DNA of 31,068 bases from an uncultured Muribaculaceae bacterium (GTDB lineage: Bacteria > Bacteroidota > Bacteroidia > Bacteroidales > Muribaculaceae). Below the pieces are notes generated by a model, which saw only the letters and a program-made list of their open reading frames with translations, did not search any database and was not told the DNA's origin. The DNA lies in contig CAJGDJ010000024.1 in assembly GCA_904502025.1 (NCBI GenBank), positions 1 through 31,068 on the forward strand. The letters run 5' to 3'. The position numbers were made by a program, and so were the translations under genes. This document shows positions 6,668-16,384 of the stretch, one piece after another (positions within the stretch are counted from its first letter, which is position 1; every line of letters begins with the position of its first letter).

Positions 6668-8224
6668 ATGTTAGATCAAAGCATAAAAGACCAAGTAACG
6701 AGTGTTTTTCAACTACTTGAAAACAGATACACTTTTGCCGTAAAATTCAACCCTAATCGCAGTGATGCTCAAGAATTAGTCGGTTTTATAAATGATGTAG
6801 TGAGCTGTTCTTCCCTCCTAAATGCGACTTTTAGTGAAGTGGACAAAGTCGATATACTTGAGTTTTCGCTATTAAAAGAGGGTAATGACACAGGCGTGAA
6901 ATTCCAAGGCATACCAGGAGGACATGAGTTTACTTCGTTATTACTGGCTGTGCTTAATGCCGACGGGAAAGGGAAAAATCTACCCGACGAAACAATTATG
7001 CGTCGAATCAAAGGGATTCAAGAGAAAGTTACTTTACAAACGTTTGTATCGTTAAGTTGTACCAATTGCCCTGATGTGGTACAAACGCTTAATATCTTTG
7101 CATTGCTAAATCCCAACATCACACATGAAATGGTAGATGGAGCACGTTTTGAAGACGAGGTAAACTCGCTACATATCCAAGCCGTACCAACCGTTTTTGC
7201 CAACGGCAAGCAGTTTCACACCGGGCGTGGAGATTTAGCTACACTATTGAGAAAAATGGAGGACACATTCGACTGTTTGTTTGATGACAGTTGCAAACCC
7301 ACGGTGAGAGAATTTGATGTAGTAGTAGTTGGTGGAGGACCTGCAGGAAGTTCAGCAGCAATCTACTCGGCTCGCAAAGGATTAAAAGTGGCTATCGTTG
7401 CAGAGCGTATGGGTGGACAAGTTAAAGAAACGGTAGGTATTGAAAATATAATATCAGTCCCCTACACTACCGGAGAAAAACTTGCAGCAGACCTACAAAA
7501 ACATATTGCAGAATACTCAATTGAAGTTTTTGACCAACGCACTATCGACCGAGTGGACTTGCAAGGCAATGTAAAGAAAGTATATGCAATAGGTGGAGAA
7601 GTATTTGAGAGCAAATCGCTCATAATTGCCACCGGTGCAAGTTGGCGAAAATTAAATGTGCCGGGCGAGAGTGACTACATGGGGCGTGGAGTTGCATTTT
7701 GTCCCCACTGCGATGGTCCATTCTACCAAGGGAAAGATGTGGCAGTGATAGGTGGTGGCAATTCTGGCATCGAGGCTGCTATTGACCTTGCGGGAATCTG
7801 CCGCAAAGTTACAGTTATAGAATTTGCCGACACGCTTAAAGCCGACGAGGTGCTACAAAAGAAAACCCAAAGCCTTGATAATATTGAGATATTCACATCA
7901 ACAGAAACTACCGAGGTGATAGGAAATGGCTCTAAAATGACAGCTTTGCGTATGAAAAATCGCGAAACAAACGAAGAACAAGAAATGCCATTTGACGGAG
8001 TGTTTGTGCAGATTGGATTAGCTGCCAATAGCAAACCATTTGCAGATCAACTTGAAACCTCTCCTATTGGAGAAATTAAAATTGATGAACGTTGTCGCAC
8101 TTCAATACCTGGAGTATATGCTGCAGGCGACGTATCAACTGTTCCTTATAAGCAAATCATAATAGCCATGGGCGAAGGTGCCAAAGCCGCCCTCACAGCC
8201 TTCGATGATAGGATTCGACAATAA
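6668..8224 (+). CDS. ahpF: Alkyl hydroperoxide reductase subunit F (NADH:peroxiredoxin reductase)
   Basis: AhpF passes electrons from NADH through FAD and two disulfides to AhpC. The 518-residue protein has the whole set: an N-terminal tandem thioredoxin-fold domain with Cys131-x-x-Cys134 (SCTNCPD), the FAD site GGGPAG at 222-227, the redox pair Cys345-Cys348 in CPHCDG, the NAD site GGGNSG at 362-367, and a C-terminal AAGDV FAD motif. Length matches the family (about 510-520). It lies downstream of ahpC in the same direction and is probably expressed by read-through of the intercistronic hairpin. A strong terminator follows. Confidence 0.97.
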   Translation: MLDQSIKDQVTSVFQLLENRYTFAVKFNPNRSDAQELVGFINDVVSCSSLLNATFSEVDKVDILEFSLLKEGNDTGVKFQGIPGGHEFTSLLLAVLNADGKGKNLPDETIMRRIKGIQEKVTLQTFVSLSCTNCPDVVQTLNIFALLNPNITHEMVDGARFEDEVNSLHIQAVPTVFANGKQFHTGRGDLATLLRKMEDTFDCLFDDSCKPTVREFDVVVVGGGPAGSSAAIYSARKGLKVAIVAERMGGQVKETVGIENIISVPYTTGEKLAADLQKHIAEYSIEVFDQRTIDRVDLQGNVKKVYAIGGEVFESKSLIIATGASWRKLNVPGESDYMGRGVAFCPHCDGPFYQGKDVAVIGGGNSGIEAAIDLAGICRKVTVIEFADTLKADEVLQKKTQSLDNIEIFTSTETTEVIGNGSKMTALRMKNRETNEEQEMPFDGVFVQIGLAANSKPFADQLETSPIGEIKIDERCRTSIPGVYAAGDVSTVPYKQIIIAMGEGAKAALTAFDDRIRQ

Positions 8225-8243
8225 GTAGTAATAACAATATCAC

Positions 8244-8286
8244 AAATAGGGATTTTGCAAAAAAATGCAAATCCCTATTTATTTTT
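8244..8286 (+). terminator. Intrinsic terminator after ahpF
   Basis: AAATAGGGATTTTGCA pairs, with one bulge, with TGCAAATCCCTATTT across an A-rich loop, and ATTTTTC follows. It closes the ahpCF unit 20 nt after the stop codon. Confidence 0.75.
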
Positions 8287-8330
8287 CAATATGTCGTAAT
8301 ATATCGTAATATATTTTCTTTAATTATTTC

Positions 8331-8338
8331 TATATTTG
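8331..8338 (+). promoter_or_regulatory. -7 box for the GLUG lipoprotein operon
   Basis: TATATTTG fits TAnnTTTG and lies 37 nt before the preferred ATG at 8376. The -33 element is not clear, as the region is uniformly AT-rich. Confidence 0.5.
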
Positions 8339-8375
8339 CAAATAGACATTTTATTTACGTTAAATGACTTTCTTT

Positions 8376-11270
8376 ATGAAAAAACTTCAAGCGACTTTAT
8401 TAACATTTATTTGTTGCATCATTTTCTTTGCGTGCGAAGATGATTTTATTGACATAAAACCGACATCGCCAACCGATGAATTTATTGGAGAACTTAAAAC
8501 TATTGAATTATATGCCGAAACCGAGAATTTCCATATTAATGATACAGTATTGTGTTACATGTTGGCTCCCGACGACAGTCAAATTTCTCGCAAATGCCAC
8601 GTATCAAAATCAAATGGAAAAACAATAGTAAATTTTGAAGAAGGACTTGCTGATGGGACGTACCGTTTGCTTTACTTTGAATATGACTTAATAAACGACA
8701 GCACTTCAATGACCTTGCAATATGGTCTTGGTTGTCGCATTAAGATATACAAAAGTTATGTTCAGTTATTAGATTCATTTGACAAGACGATGCAAATGAC
8801 CGGTTCAGGTACAGAGGACGACCCATATATAGTAACCTGTGGTCCACATCTATACAACCTGACTTTAGGAGTAAAAGACTTTTATGAATATGACAAATTC
8901 AATGGAGCTTACTTTAAGCAAGTAGCCGACATCTCACTTCATGACGCATCATATTATTGCAAACATGAAAATGGATGGACTCCTATTGGAGATGTTGCAT
9001 ATCCATTTGTAGGAATATATGATGGAGATGGACATATTATTTCAAATATGTATAGCCATCACAATGAAATTTGTGGGGTAGGATTATTTGGACATATAAC
9101 AAATTCTTCGATTCAAAATCTCACAATTGCTAACGCCGACATTTCCGGCCCGGTAGGAGTTGGAGGCATAGCCGGTTGTCTTATGTCCTTAAGTGGAGAA
9201 CGCACCACTTCTTCAATCATTAATTGCAACGTTATCAATAGCAAGATTAAAACAACATCTAATGGTATTGGAGCTGGCGGTATTGTCGGAATTATCGACA
9301 TGCATACTGTTGGTCTTATTGAGAACTGCAAATCAAAAGATAACACTATTGATGCCGACTATAATGCCGGAGGGATTATAGGTAGCAGTAGTGCTTATTC
9401 TTTAACTTCTATTGATTTGTGTGAAAACTCAAGTATAGTTACAACCAATTATGCCGGAGCCGGTGGCATTATAGGAGTTGCCGATACTCTATCAATTACA
9501 ACAAGTATCAATTCTGGGGCAATTTGTGGAGCCATAAAATACTCAGGAGAGAATCCGAATTCAATTGGACGTGGAGTCGGTGGTATTTGTGGTGGCTCTG
9601 GAATTTCTTGGATTTCAGGCTGCGAAAACAAAGCAGAAGTTTCAGGATATGAAGGCGTTGGTGGCATAATCGGCACAACTCGTCTTGCTTATTCAGAAGA
9701 AAATGGCGCATTGTATAACAATACATATCTTCGATATTGCAAAAACTCAGGGAAAATATCATGTAAAAATTCTCATATCGGTGGGCTTTGTGGCGAAGTT
9801 CAGTTGGGTTGTTTTGGGTCCTTGAACACTGGCGATGTTTCAGGAAATGATCATGTTGGAGGTATTGCCGGACACACCTCCTTATCTGTAATTCACAACA
9901 CCATAAATAAAGGAAAAATAGAAGGAGAAAACTATATTGCCGGCATATCAGCAATTTCTAATTCAGGGGTATATGCCAATTGCCAAAACTATGGGAAAAT
10001 AACAGCATATGGTTCACATGCAGCTGGAATCGTTAGCCTTTCAGGCAATAATACTATGATTCATTATTGTGGCAATTACAATCAAGTATCAGGGACAAGT
10101 TCGCCTGTTGGAGGTATTGTTGGGGCGTTTGGAAATCCTAGAGAATGGTCTTCTATTAATATTGCAGAAGTTGTTTTTGGATGTGCCGAAATTTGTGTTT
10201 CTTTTTTAGGTCCCACCTTTGCCATAGCTGAACATGCCCTAAATATAGGAGAAACTACAAAATACGTCCTAAAATGCATTGAACTTGGAGTTGAACTTAT
10301 AATGAAAATCCCATCAACTACTTTATGGGGATACGGTGTGGATCATTTAGCCAATCCTCATCATATAGAAACCCTTGAGTCATCAATTAAAGCAAAACTA
10401 AGCCTCTGTATCAACAATTATTTAGCAGAAATAAATGACATTCGCACAAATCATTCTTATTCATCAACAACACCATTTTCCTCACAACCACTCTACAATC
10501 AGTCTCAAAATATAGTTAATTTATCTAACCACCTCACTACGTTATCAGATGGAGATGAGGTAAATAATGATTATTTTAATAATAAGCTTAATAACAGAAT
10601 GCAAGAACGAGCAGAAGATATACACGAAAATAACAAAAACAAAGAAATTGTGTATACTGTTTTTGGTGCTGCGAGCATTGTTGCGACAACAGCTTGTGCG
10701 ATTGGAGCATTTGTCGCTACAGGAGGACTTGCAACCGGTTTTATTGTATTCGGAACAATTAGCGGTGTTGTAGGAGGTATTAATTCTATCTCTAAAGGAG
10801 CCGCAGATTATACCGACAATGTAATTATTATTTCTCAATGCGTAAACGCAAATAGTATTGAATGTTTTAATGTTTCAGATAGCGAAGCTGGAGGGTTAGT
10901 CGGACGAATGTATGATCGAGGCATGATGTATGACTGCCTTAACACTGGATACTTTCCATCTAAAGGAGGAAACTTTATTGGTCATGCTGACAATGAAGTT
11001 GTTGTTTCAAATTGTCTGACTTTAACAAATGACACTTATAGTGTTCTTATTAATAAAAGTGGAGCGACCTGTAAATTTAATAACCTATACTTTTATTCAA
11101 CCGATGACTATAATGAACCATTAGGCACAATGCTTTCAGCTAGTGAGGTCGGCAACCCTAATAGTTATAACAATTGGAATATCGGAAACTCTTCTGAAAC
11201 ATGGACTATACCTACTTTAAGTTCAGGCTATTCATTCCCTGTTCCTTTTACATCTGAAATGACAAAATAA
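8376..11270 (+). CDS. GLUG-repeat surface lipoprotein with hydrophobic helical insert
   Basis: Predicted outer-membrane lipoprotein of 964 residues. The start MKKLQATLL at 8376 is preferred over the ATG at 8364 because it gives a standard signal peptide; the lipobox FFAC puts the lipidated Cys at 20. The acidic EDDF after Cys resembles the Bacteroidota surface-export signal. A roughly 110-residue N-terminal domain is followed by GSGTEDDPYIV and about a dozen GGI(V/I/A)G units about 20-45 residues apart, the GLUG motif pattern of right-handed beta-helix adhesins. The repeats are broken at about 584-820 by a different, helical segment with two adjacent hydrophobic stretches (758-802, Gly/Ala-rich), then resume with EAGGLVG. 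The next gene is a paralogue 24 nt downstream. An adhesin or surface-binding role is inferred; ligand and function are unknown. Confidence 0.82.
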   Translation: MKKLQATLLTFICCIIFFACEDDFIDIKPTSPTDEFIGELKTIELYAETENFHINDTVLCYMLAPDDSQISRKCHVSKSNGKTIVNFEEGLADGTYRLLYFEYDLINDSTSMTLQYGLGCRIKIYKSYVQLLDSFDKTMQMTGSGTEDDPYIVTCGPHLYNLTLGVKDFYEYDKFNGAYFKQVADISLHDASYYCKHENGWTPIGDVAYPFVGIYDGDGHIISNMYSHHNEICGVGLFGHITNSSIQNLTIANADISGPVGVGGIAGCLMSLSGERTTSSIINCNVINSKIKTTSNGIGAGGIVGIIDMHTVGLIENCKSKDNTIDADYNAGGIIGSSSAYSLTSIDLCENSSIVTTNYAGAGGIIGVADTLSITTSINSGAICGAIKYSGENPNSIGRGVGGICGGSGISWISGCENKAEVSGYEGVGGIIGTTRLAYSEENGALYNNTYLRYCKNSGKISCKNSHIGGLCGEVQLGCFGSLNTGDVSGNDHVGGIAGHTSLSVIHNTINKGKIEGENYIAGISAISNSGVYANCQNYGKITAYGSHAAGIVSLSGNNTMIHYCGNYNQVSGTSSPVGGIVGAFGNPREWSSINIAEVVFGCAEICVSFLGPTFAIAEHALNIGETTKYVLKCIELGVELIMKIPSTTLWGYGVDHLANPHHIETLESSIKAKLSLCINNYLAEINDIRTNHSYSSTTPFSSQPLYNQSQNIVNLSNHLTTLSDGDEVNNDYFNNKLNNRMQERAEDIHENNKNKEIVYTVFGAASIVATTACAIGAFVATGGLATGFIVFGTISGVVGGINSISKGAADYTDNVIIISQCVNANSIECFNVSDSEAGGLVGRMYDRGMMYDCLNTGYFPSKGGNFIGHADNEVVVSNCLTLTNDTYSVLINKSGATCKFNNLYFYSTDDYNEPLGTMLSASEVGNPNSYNNWNIGNSSETWTIPTLSSGYSFPVPFTSEMTK

Positions 11271-11294
11271 TTAACCAATAAAAATTATCTCAAC

Positions 11295-14219
11295 ATGACT
11301 AAAAAATTAAAACAATTAATATTAATAATATTTATTTTAGGCATTTACTCTTGTGACGACGACTTTGTTGATATATACGAGGCTTCGCGAGTGGAAAAAT
11401 TTGACTCACACCATTTGAGTATTTTCAGAATTCCTCATGTATTTTCATCGTCATCAATTAATAGTGATGTTGATATTATACAAGTTGGTGGTTCATACAT
11501 TGAACGACTTCATGCTAATATTACAACAATTAGCGATACTGAGTCGGAAGTGGGATTAACAATTCCGATTAATGCAAGTATTCCTAATGGCAACTATGTT
11601 ATTAAAGTTGACTCAATAACAAATCGTTTCATCGCCAAAATTGAAGATCATTTAATAACTATCACTGAAGTTAATAATGGCAATTATTCAGAATTAGAAA
11701 GTCCCAACTCTAATGGGTCAAAAGAAAATCCGTTCTTAATTAACTCCAACGAAAAATTCAACAAATTTATTTTTGCCCTCAGCAAAGACAAATATTCAGG
11801 AGCCGGCTTTTATTTCAAGCAAACAGCATTTATTCAATGGTCAAACGACGAACAAAACGATGGAGAAGGTTTGGCTTCACAATCATTTGCTGGCAATTAC
11901 GATGGCGATGATTATATTTTAAGTGGTGTTGTAATCAATGGCAAAAATGAAGCGGGTATATTTAGGCAACTGTCAAACGGAGCGACAATATCAAACTGGA
12001 TAATTAATAATATAAGCATAAGCAATGGTGAAAAATTAGGGTCTATTGCAGGTTATGCACAAGGCTCGGTAAAACTAAGTGGAATTTCTGTAAATGGAAG
12101 TATTTCAGGGACTAATAATATTGGTGGGCTCATTGGTCATACGGCAAACGGCTATATTTACATTGATGACATAACCATGTCGGCAGAAGTTTCAGGCACA
12201 AACAATATTGGAGGGGCAATTGGAAATACTAATTGCTACTCCTCTATAAATAAATTTAAGGTAGCAAGCAGTTTCAGAGTGGGGAATGAAAATACATCTG
12301 CTTCAAATATTGCCGTAAATATAGGTGGAGTTATCGGTTGTGTATATCATGCCTCTTTTGATATTACAAACACTGAAATTATACACACATCATCTATTGA
12401 CGATAATGCCGAAATTATTTCAGGGGATAAAAACGTAGGTGGTTTGATTGGATATATCGTTAATCTATCGGAACCAATAAGTAAAATTGACAGCTGTAAA
12501 GTAATATCTCCATTAAAAGCAAATAATTATGGTGGTGGAATTGTCGGATATGCCGAAATTGCTCATCAACTATCAATCACTAACAACCAGTCGTGCATAA
12601 TTTCCAAACAAGGGAACTATATTGGTGGGATTATTGGCTGTCTTAAACATTCTAGCTCAACAGAGAATTTACTATCCTATCACAATAATAATATTGTAGA
12701 AAGCAATGGAAGTACTCTACTGATTAAAGGGAATAATTATGTAGGAGGTGTTTTTGGCTACATATATGGTGGATCAGTTTCTTTTACAGGTGAAAATTAT
12801 TTCATGGCAGACATTATAGGGAATGACTGTGTTGGAGGTATTGCCGGATATGCCGAAAATACGACATTAGACATTGGCACTCCATTATATGGCAAACCAG
12901 GAACTGACATAACCGGAATTACCATAAATGCGAATACAGAAGCAGGTGGCGTGGTTGGGTATCTGAAATCATCTACTCTTAAAGGGATACAATCATTGCA
13001 ACCCACATCGGGCATAAATCATTTTGATAAAAGTAAAGCGTCTGTCATTTGTACTATAATTGGAGATAATAAGCATATTGGAGGAGCAGTCGGTTCGGCT
13101 TTAGAATCTACAATCTCAGGAATTTCAGTTCATGCTACAATAACTAATGAAAAAGGGACATACACCGGTGGTATAGTCGGAATATTTTACCAAGGGAACA
13201 AAATTAATAGTTGTTCATTTTCGGGAATTATAAGAGGAGGCGATTATACTGGAGGAATCGCCGGTGAAATAAATTATCTAAGCCAAATCACTCAATGTAT
13301 AAATTATGGTTCTATCACTACTGGTGGTTCTAAAACTGGCGGCATCTGTGGAAAAATACACAACAAAGAAGATGAACCATGGATTAATGAATGCGCCAAT
13401 GTTGGTGTTGTTTCAGGGCATCATTTTGTTGCCGGAATTGTAGGATATATTTCAGCTGATGGAGGTGAGGGGAAAGATTGGACTAAAATTGCTCGATGTG
13501 GGAACTATGGAGATGTAACAGCATCAAGTAGCGATTGGGGGTGCGTAGGAGGTATTGTTGGCAAATGTGATTCCGATAAAATCAGAGTAAACCATTGTGC
13601 AAACCATGGAACAATCACCGGAAATGGTTATTTCAAAGGAATTGGCGGCATTGCGGGCTCCCTCGGGCAAGATGCTGACGGATTAGAGGAATATGATAAT
13701 GTACATGTATATAATTGTGCAAATACTGGAACTATTATTTCTGATCGAACATCGAGTGCTCACATGGGTGGAATTGTTGGATATATGGAAGAAGGAAAAT
13801 GCCTTGCCGAAGATTCTCACGTTGAATCATGCTATAACTGTGGCAGTGTCGGACCGGCAAAAGATGCTACACATGGAGGTATAATCGGTCATTGCGATTA
13901 TTATGTTGCTTTGGAATATTGTATAAATTATGGCAATACACATGAAGACGGAGAGTCAATGATAGGAACAGTTGTAACGGCAGGCGTTGTTTATAACAAC
14001 AATTTATATCATCTTGACGGCTCAGGCGATGATGATGGACACAGCTGGAGTTCAACATCTTTTACAGAATCCCAAATGAGTTCACTTTCCACATTTAATG
14101 GTTATAGCAGTGATGACTGGGTTGTTGCTCAGCAATTAAATATGCAAGGATCGGGCGAAAGTTCTAAACCAAGAGTTATTCTTAAGGATTGCCCTTTCCA
14201 AAACATCGTATATAAATAA
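11295..14219 (+). CDS. GLUG-repeat surface lipoprotein (paralogue of the preceding gene)
   Basis: A 974-residue predicted lipoprotein. The signal peptide MTKKLKQLILIIFILGIYSC ends in a lipobox with Cys20, followed by DDDFVDIYE, closely echoing the EDDFIDIKP of its neighbour. A short N-terminal domain is followed by GSKENPFLI, then about 18 units of the type NIGGLIGHT, YVGGVFGYI and CVGGIAGYA. These are spaced through almost the whole protein, so it is predicted to be one long beta-helix. It lacks the hydrophobic insert of the first gene. The 24-nt gap and absence of a terminator indicate one operon. The repeats alternate with N/S/T-rich loops, as in surface adhesins. The substrate is unknown. 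Confidence 0.82.
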   Translation: MTKKLKQLILIIFILGIYSCDDDFVDIYEASRVEKFDSHHLSIFRIPHVFSSSSINSDVDIIQVGGSYIERLHANITTISDTESEVGLTIPINASIPNGNYVIKVDSITNRFIAKIEDHLITITEVNNGNYSELESPNSNGSKENPFLINSNEKFNKFIFALSKDKYSGAGFYFKQTAFIQWSNDEQNDGEGLASQSFAGNYDGDDYILSGVVINGKNEAGIFRQLSNGATISNWIINNISISNGEKLGSIAGYAQGSVKLSGISVNGSISGTNNIGGLIGHTANGYIYIDDITMSAEVSGTNNIGGAIGNTNCYSSINKFKVASSFRVGNENTSASNIAVNIGGVIGCVYHASFDITNTEIIHTSSIDDNAEIISGDKNVGGLIGYIVNLSEPISKIDSCKVISPLKANNYGGGIVGYAEIAHQLSITNNQSCIISKQGNYIGGIIGCLKHSSSTENLLSYHNNNIVESNGSTLLIKGNNYVGGVFGYIYGGSVSFTGENYFMADIIGNDCVGGIAGYAENTTLDIGTPLYGKPGTDITGITINANTEAGGVVGYLKSSTLKGIQSLQPTSGINHFDKSKASVICTIIGDNKHIGGAVGSALESTISGISVHATITNEKGTYTGGIVGIFYQGNKINSCSFSGIIRGGDYTGGIAGEINYLSQITQCINYGSITTGGSKTGGICGKIHNKEDEPWINECANVGVVSGHHFVAGIVGYISADGGEGKDWTKIARCGNYGDVTASSSDWGCVGGIVGKCDSDKIRVNHCANHGTITGNGYFKGIGGIAGSLGQDADGLEEYDNVHVYNCANTGTIISDRTSSAHMGGIVGYMEEGKCLAEDSHVESCYNCGSVGPAKDATHGGIIGHCDYYVALEYCINYGNTHEDGESMIGTVVTAGVVYNNNLYHLDGSGDDDGHSWSSTSFTESQMSSLSTFNGYSSDDWVVAQQLNMQGSGESSKPRVILKDCPFQNIVYK

Positions 14220-14240
14220 CATTTAACCTAATTCATATCA

Positions 14241-14275
14241 AAAACGGCAATATTGAATGTTGCCGTTTTTTTGTT
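14241..14275 (+). terminator. Intrinsic terminator of the lipoprotein operon
   Basis: AAAACGGCAA (14241-14250) pairs perfectly with TTGCCGTTTT (14260-14269) across a 9-nt loop and continues into a T-rich tail. It lies about 20 nt past the stop of the second lipoprotein. Confidence 0.85.
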
Positions 14276-14374
14276 TTATTACCAATTATTACTAATTTTG
14301 TGATAGATTAGAACAAAATTAATGCTCTATATTGCAAAATATAGAAATATATCCTCTACATAGTAATTAAACTC

Positions 14375-14382
14375 TAAATTTG
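14375..14382 (+). promoter_or_regulatory. -7 box abutting the RSH start codon
   Basis: TAAATTTG ends only 5 nt before the ATG at 14388. If it is the true promoter, transcription begins within a few bases of the start codon, so the mRNA is leaderless or nearly so. Confidence 0.5.
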
Positions 14383-14387
14383 TGATT

Positions 14388-16259
14388 ATGAGTCAAGACT
14401 ACAATGCTATTATCGACCAACAAGTCGCCGATATGATGGAAGCTATTAAACGTCGCATTGAACCAGAAGACATATTGTGCATAAAAGAAGCATTTGAACT
14501 TGCTCGCGAAGCTCACTCAACACAATTTCGCAAATCGGGCGAACCATATATCCTTCACCCCATAGCAGTAGCTCGCATCATTGCCATAGAATTAGAGCTT
14601 GGGGCAAATCCCATTATGGCGGCATTTCTTCACGATGTTGTAGAAGATACAGATTACACAATTGAAGATATTCGCAAACGATTTGGTGATGATGTAGCTT
14701 TTCTTGTTGGTGTTGTAACAAAAAAGAAAAAAGAACATTATGAACGTTCAAAACAGGTTGACAACTATCAACAAATCCTTGAATCGGTTCAATATGATGT
14801 CAGGGCGTTACTAATCAAACTTGCCGACCGCCTTCATAATATGCGAACTCTTGATAGTATGCGTCCCGACAAACAAATGAAAATAGCCGGGGAAACAGAT
14901 TATTTCTATGCACCTCTTGCTAATCGTTTGGGGTTATACCATATTAAGAGCGAGTTGGAAAACCTTTCATTCCGTTATCGATGTCCTCGCGAATTTACCG
15001 AAATTGAAACACTTCTCGCCGAGGAAAAGGAAAACATCAAAGAGATGACCGAAACATTCCTTTCACGTATCACTGAAGTGTTCACTCGCGAAGGAATAAA
15101 AGCTCGTACCGAGATGCGTTTCCGTCCCCCTTTCAGCATTTGGCGTAAGATGAAAAATAAAGGATGTGATTTCTCACATGTTTCAGGTAAACATTACATT
15201 CGCATCATATATCCTAACATGACTCAACTTTCAGAGAAAGACATGAGTTTGCACATATATTCAGTTCTTACCGATGTTTTCAAAGAACGTCCGGGTAGCG
15301 TCGCCAACTATATTAATGCTCCTAAAGAAAATGGATATCAAAGTTTCCATGTAAAACTATTGTCACCTCGAGGCAAATGGGAAGAAGTACATATATCTTC
15401 TGAACGCATGGTGCGCAATTCTCGACTTGGCTGTACAGCAGAACGCAGCGAAAAAAACATAAAAGCATGGCTTGACAAATTCCGTGAAATACTTAAGGAC
15501 GTAGCTCATCATAGCAATGAAATTGACTTTATGGAAGGCGTTACTTCATCATTCTACAATGATGACATTATGGTATTCACGCCTAAAGGAAAAGCCATTA
15601 TATTACCCAAAAACGCTACTGCTCTCGATTTTGCCTACGAAATACACAGTAAAGTAGGTCAGCATGCCAAGTATGCTCGCATCAATGGCCGCTTATCTTC
15701 GATAAAATCGGTATTGCAACGAGGCGATTGTATTGAAATTGGCACCGACGAAAATGTTAATCCTCGTCCCGATTGGATACACCATGTACTCACCTACCGT
15801 GCCAAACGCCAGATTCGCTCTTACCTCGCACATCAAAAGCACGTTAAATACATTTTATGTCCCAATTGCCACCCAATTCCCGGCGAAGAAGTAATAGGCT
15901 TCAAAAATCAAAAAGGAGAAGTGACATTACACAAACGTAATTGTAAAAGTGCTATAACAATGGCCTCTCACGAAGGCGATTCTATCGTTGCAGTAAACTT
16001 TGAAGAAGATCCCGAATTCCTCTATCCTGTGAGATTGATGATACGAGGCATTGACCGCTATCACCTTTTGAGTGACTTAATTGAATGCATCACCGAGCAA
16101 CAACACCTCTCAATGAACGACTTATCTACAAAAACCATTGATAACATTGCCGAATGTACCATAGACTTCGACATTCATTCAGTGAGAGAACTCAATGATG
16201 CCATTGAGAGCATCAATGCCATTGATGGCATCGATGAAGTGTATCGTGTAAATATCTAA
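14388..16259 (+). CDS. RelA/SpoT-type (p)ppGpp hydrolase with degenerate synthetase domain
   Basis: RSH proteins control the alarmone (p)ppGpp. From the ATG at 14388 the protein has 623 residues (a GTG at 14382 overlaps the promoter box). The HD hydrolase is intact: GEPYILHP, FLHDVVEDTD with His82-Asp83 and Glu86-Asp87, and LIKLADRLHNMRTLDSM. In the synthetase region (about 240-360), FSIWRKMKNKG and NGYQSFHVKLLSPRGKWEEV are recognisable. However, the stretch that is normally D-L-x-A-x-R reads GKHYIR, so the catalytic Asp appears absent. A TGS domain (about 392-452), the CPNCHPIPGEEV zinc-finger region and a C-terminal ACT-like domain follow. It is shorter than full RSH enzymes (about 730). 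I infer a mainly hydrolytic, SpoT-like role, with synthesis left to another RSH enzyme outside this window. Confidence 0.88.
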   Translation: MSQDYNAIIDQQVADMMEAIKRRIEPEDILCIKEAFELAREAHSTQFRKSGEPYILHPIAVARIIAIELELGANPIMAAFLHDVVEDTDYTIEDIRKRFGDDVAFLVGVVTKKKKEHYERSKQVDNYQQILESVQYDVRALLIKLADRLHNMRTLDSMRPDKQMKIAGETDYFYAPLANRLGLYHIKSELENLSFRYRCPREFTEIETLLAEEKENIKEMTETFLSRITEVFTREGIKARTEMRFRPPFSIWRKMKNKGCDFSHVSGKHYIRIIYPNMTQLSEKDMSLHIYSVLTDVFKERPGSVANYINAPKENGYQSFHVKLLSPRGKWEEVHISSERMVRNSRLGCTAERSEKNIKAWLDKFREILKDVAHHSNEIDFMEGVTSSFYNDDIMVFTPKGKAIILPKNATALDFAYEIHSKVGQHAKYARINGRLSSIKSVLQRGDCIEIGTDENVNPRPDWIHHVLTYRAKRQIRSYLAHQKHVKYILCPNCHPIPGEEVIGFKNQKGEVTLHKRNCKSAITMASHEGDSIVAVNFEEDPEFLYPVRLMIRGIDRYHLLSDLIECITEQQHLSMNDLSTKTIDNIAECTIDFDIHSVRELNDAIESINAIDGIDEVYRVNI

Positions 16260-16384
16260 TTTTCATCGGGAAGAAATAATGATGTATGCTTCTATCATAA
16301 CTAACATAATTAGAATTTACTACTAACACGATTTTATTGCATCGCTAGTATTTGACGATTTTTATAGTTTAAAATATAATTTCG

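Noticed and set aside
9508..9954. 148-residue minus-strand frame
   Set aside because: It is antisense to the GLUG repeats; its content merely mirrors the repeat codons.
8376..14219. Tandem GGxxG repeats considered as a CRISPR-like or DNA repeat array
   Set aside because: Repetition is at the protein level in an open reading frame with variable spacing and codons; there are no identical DNA repeats with spacers.
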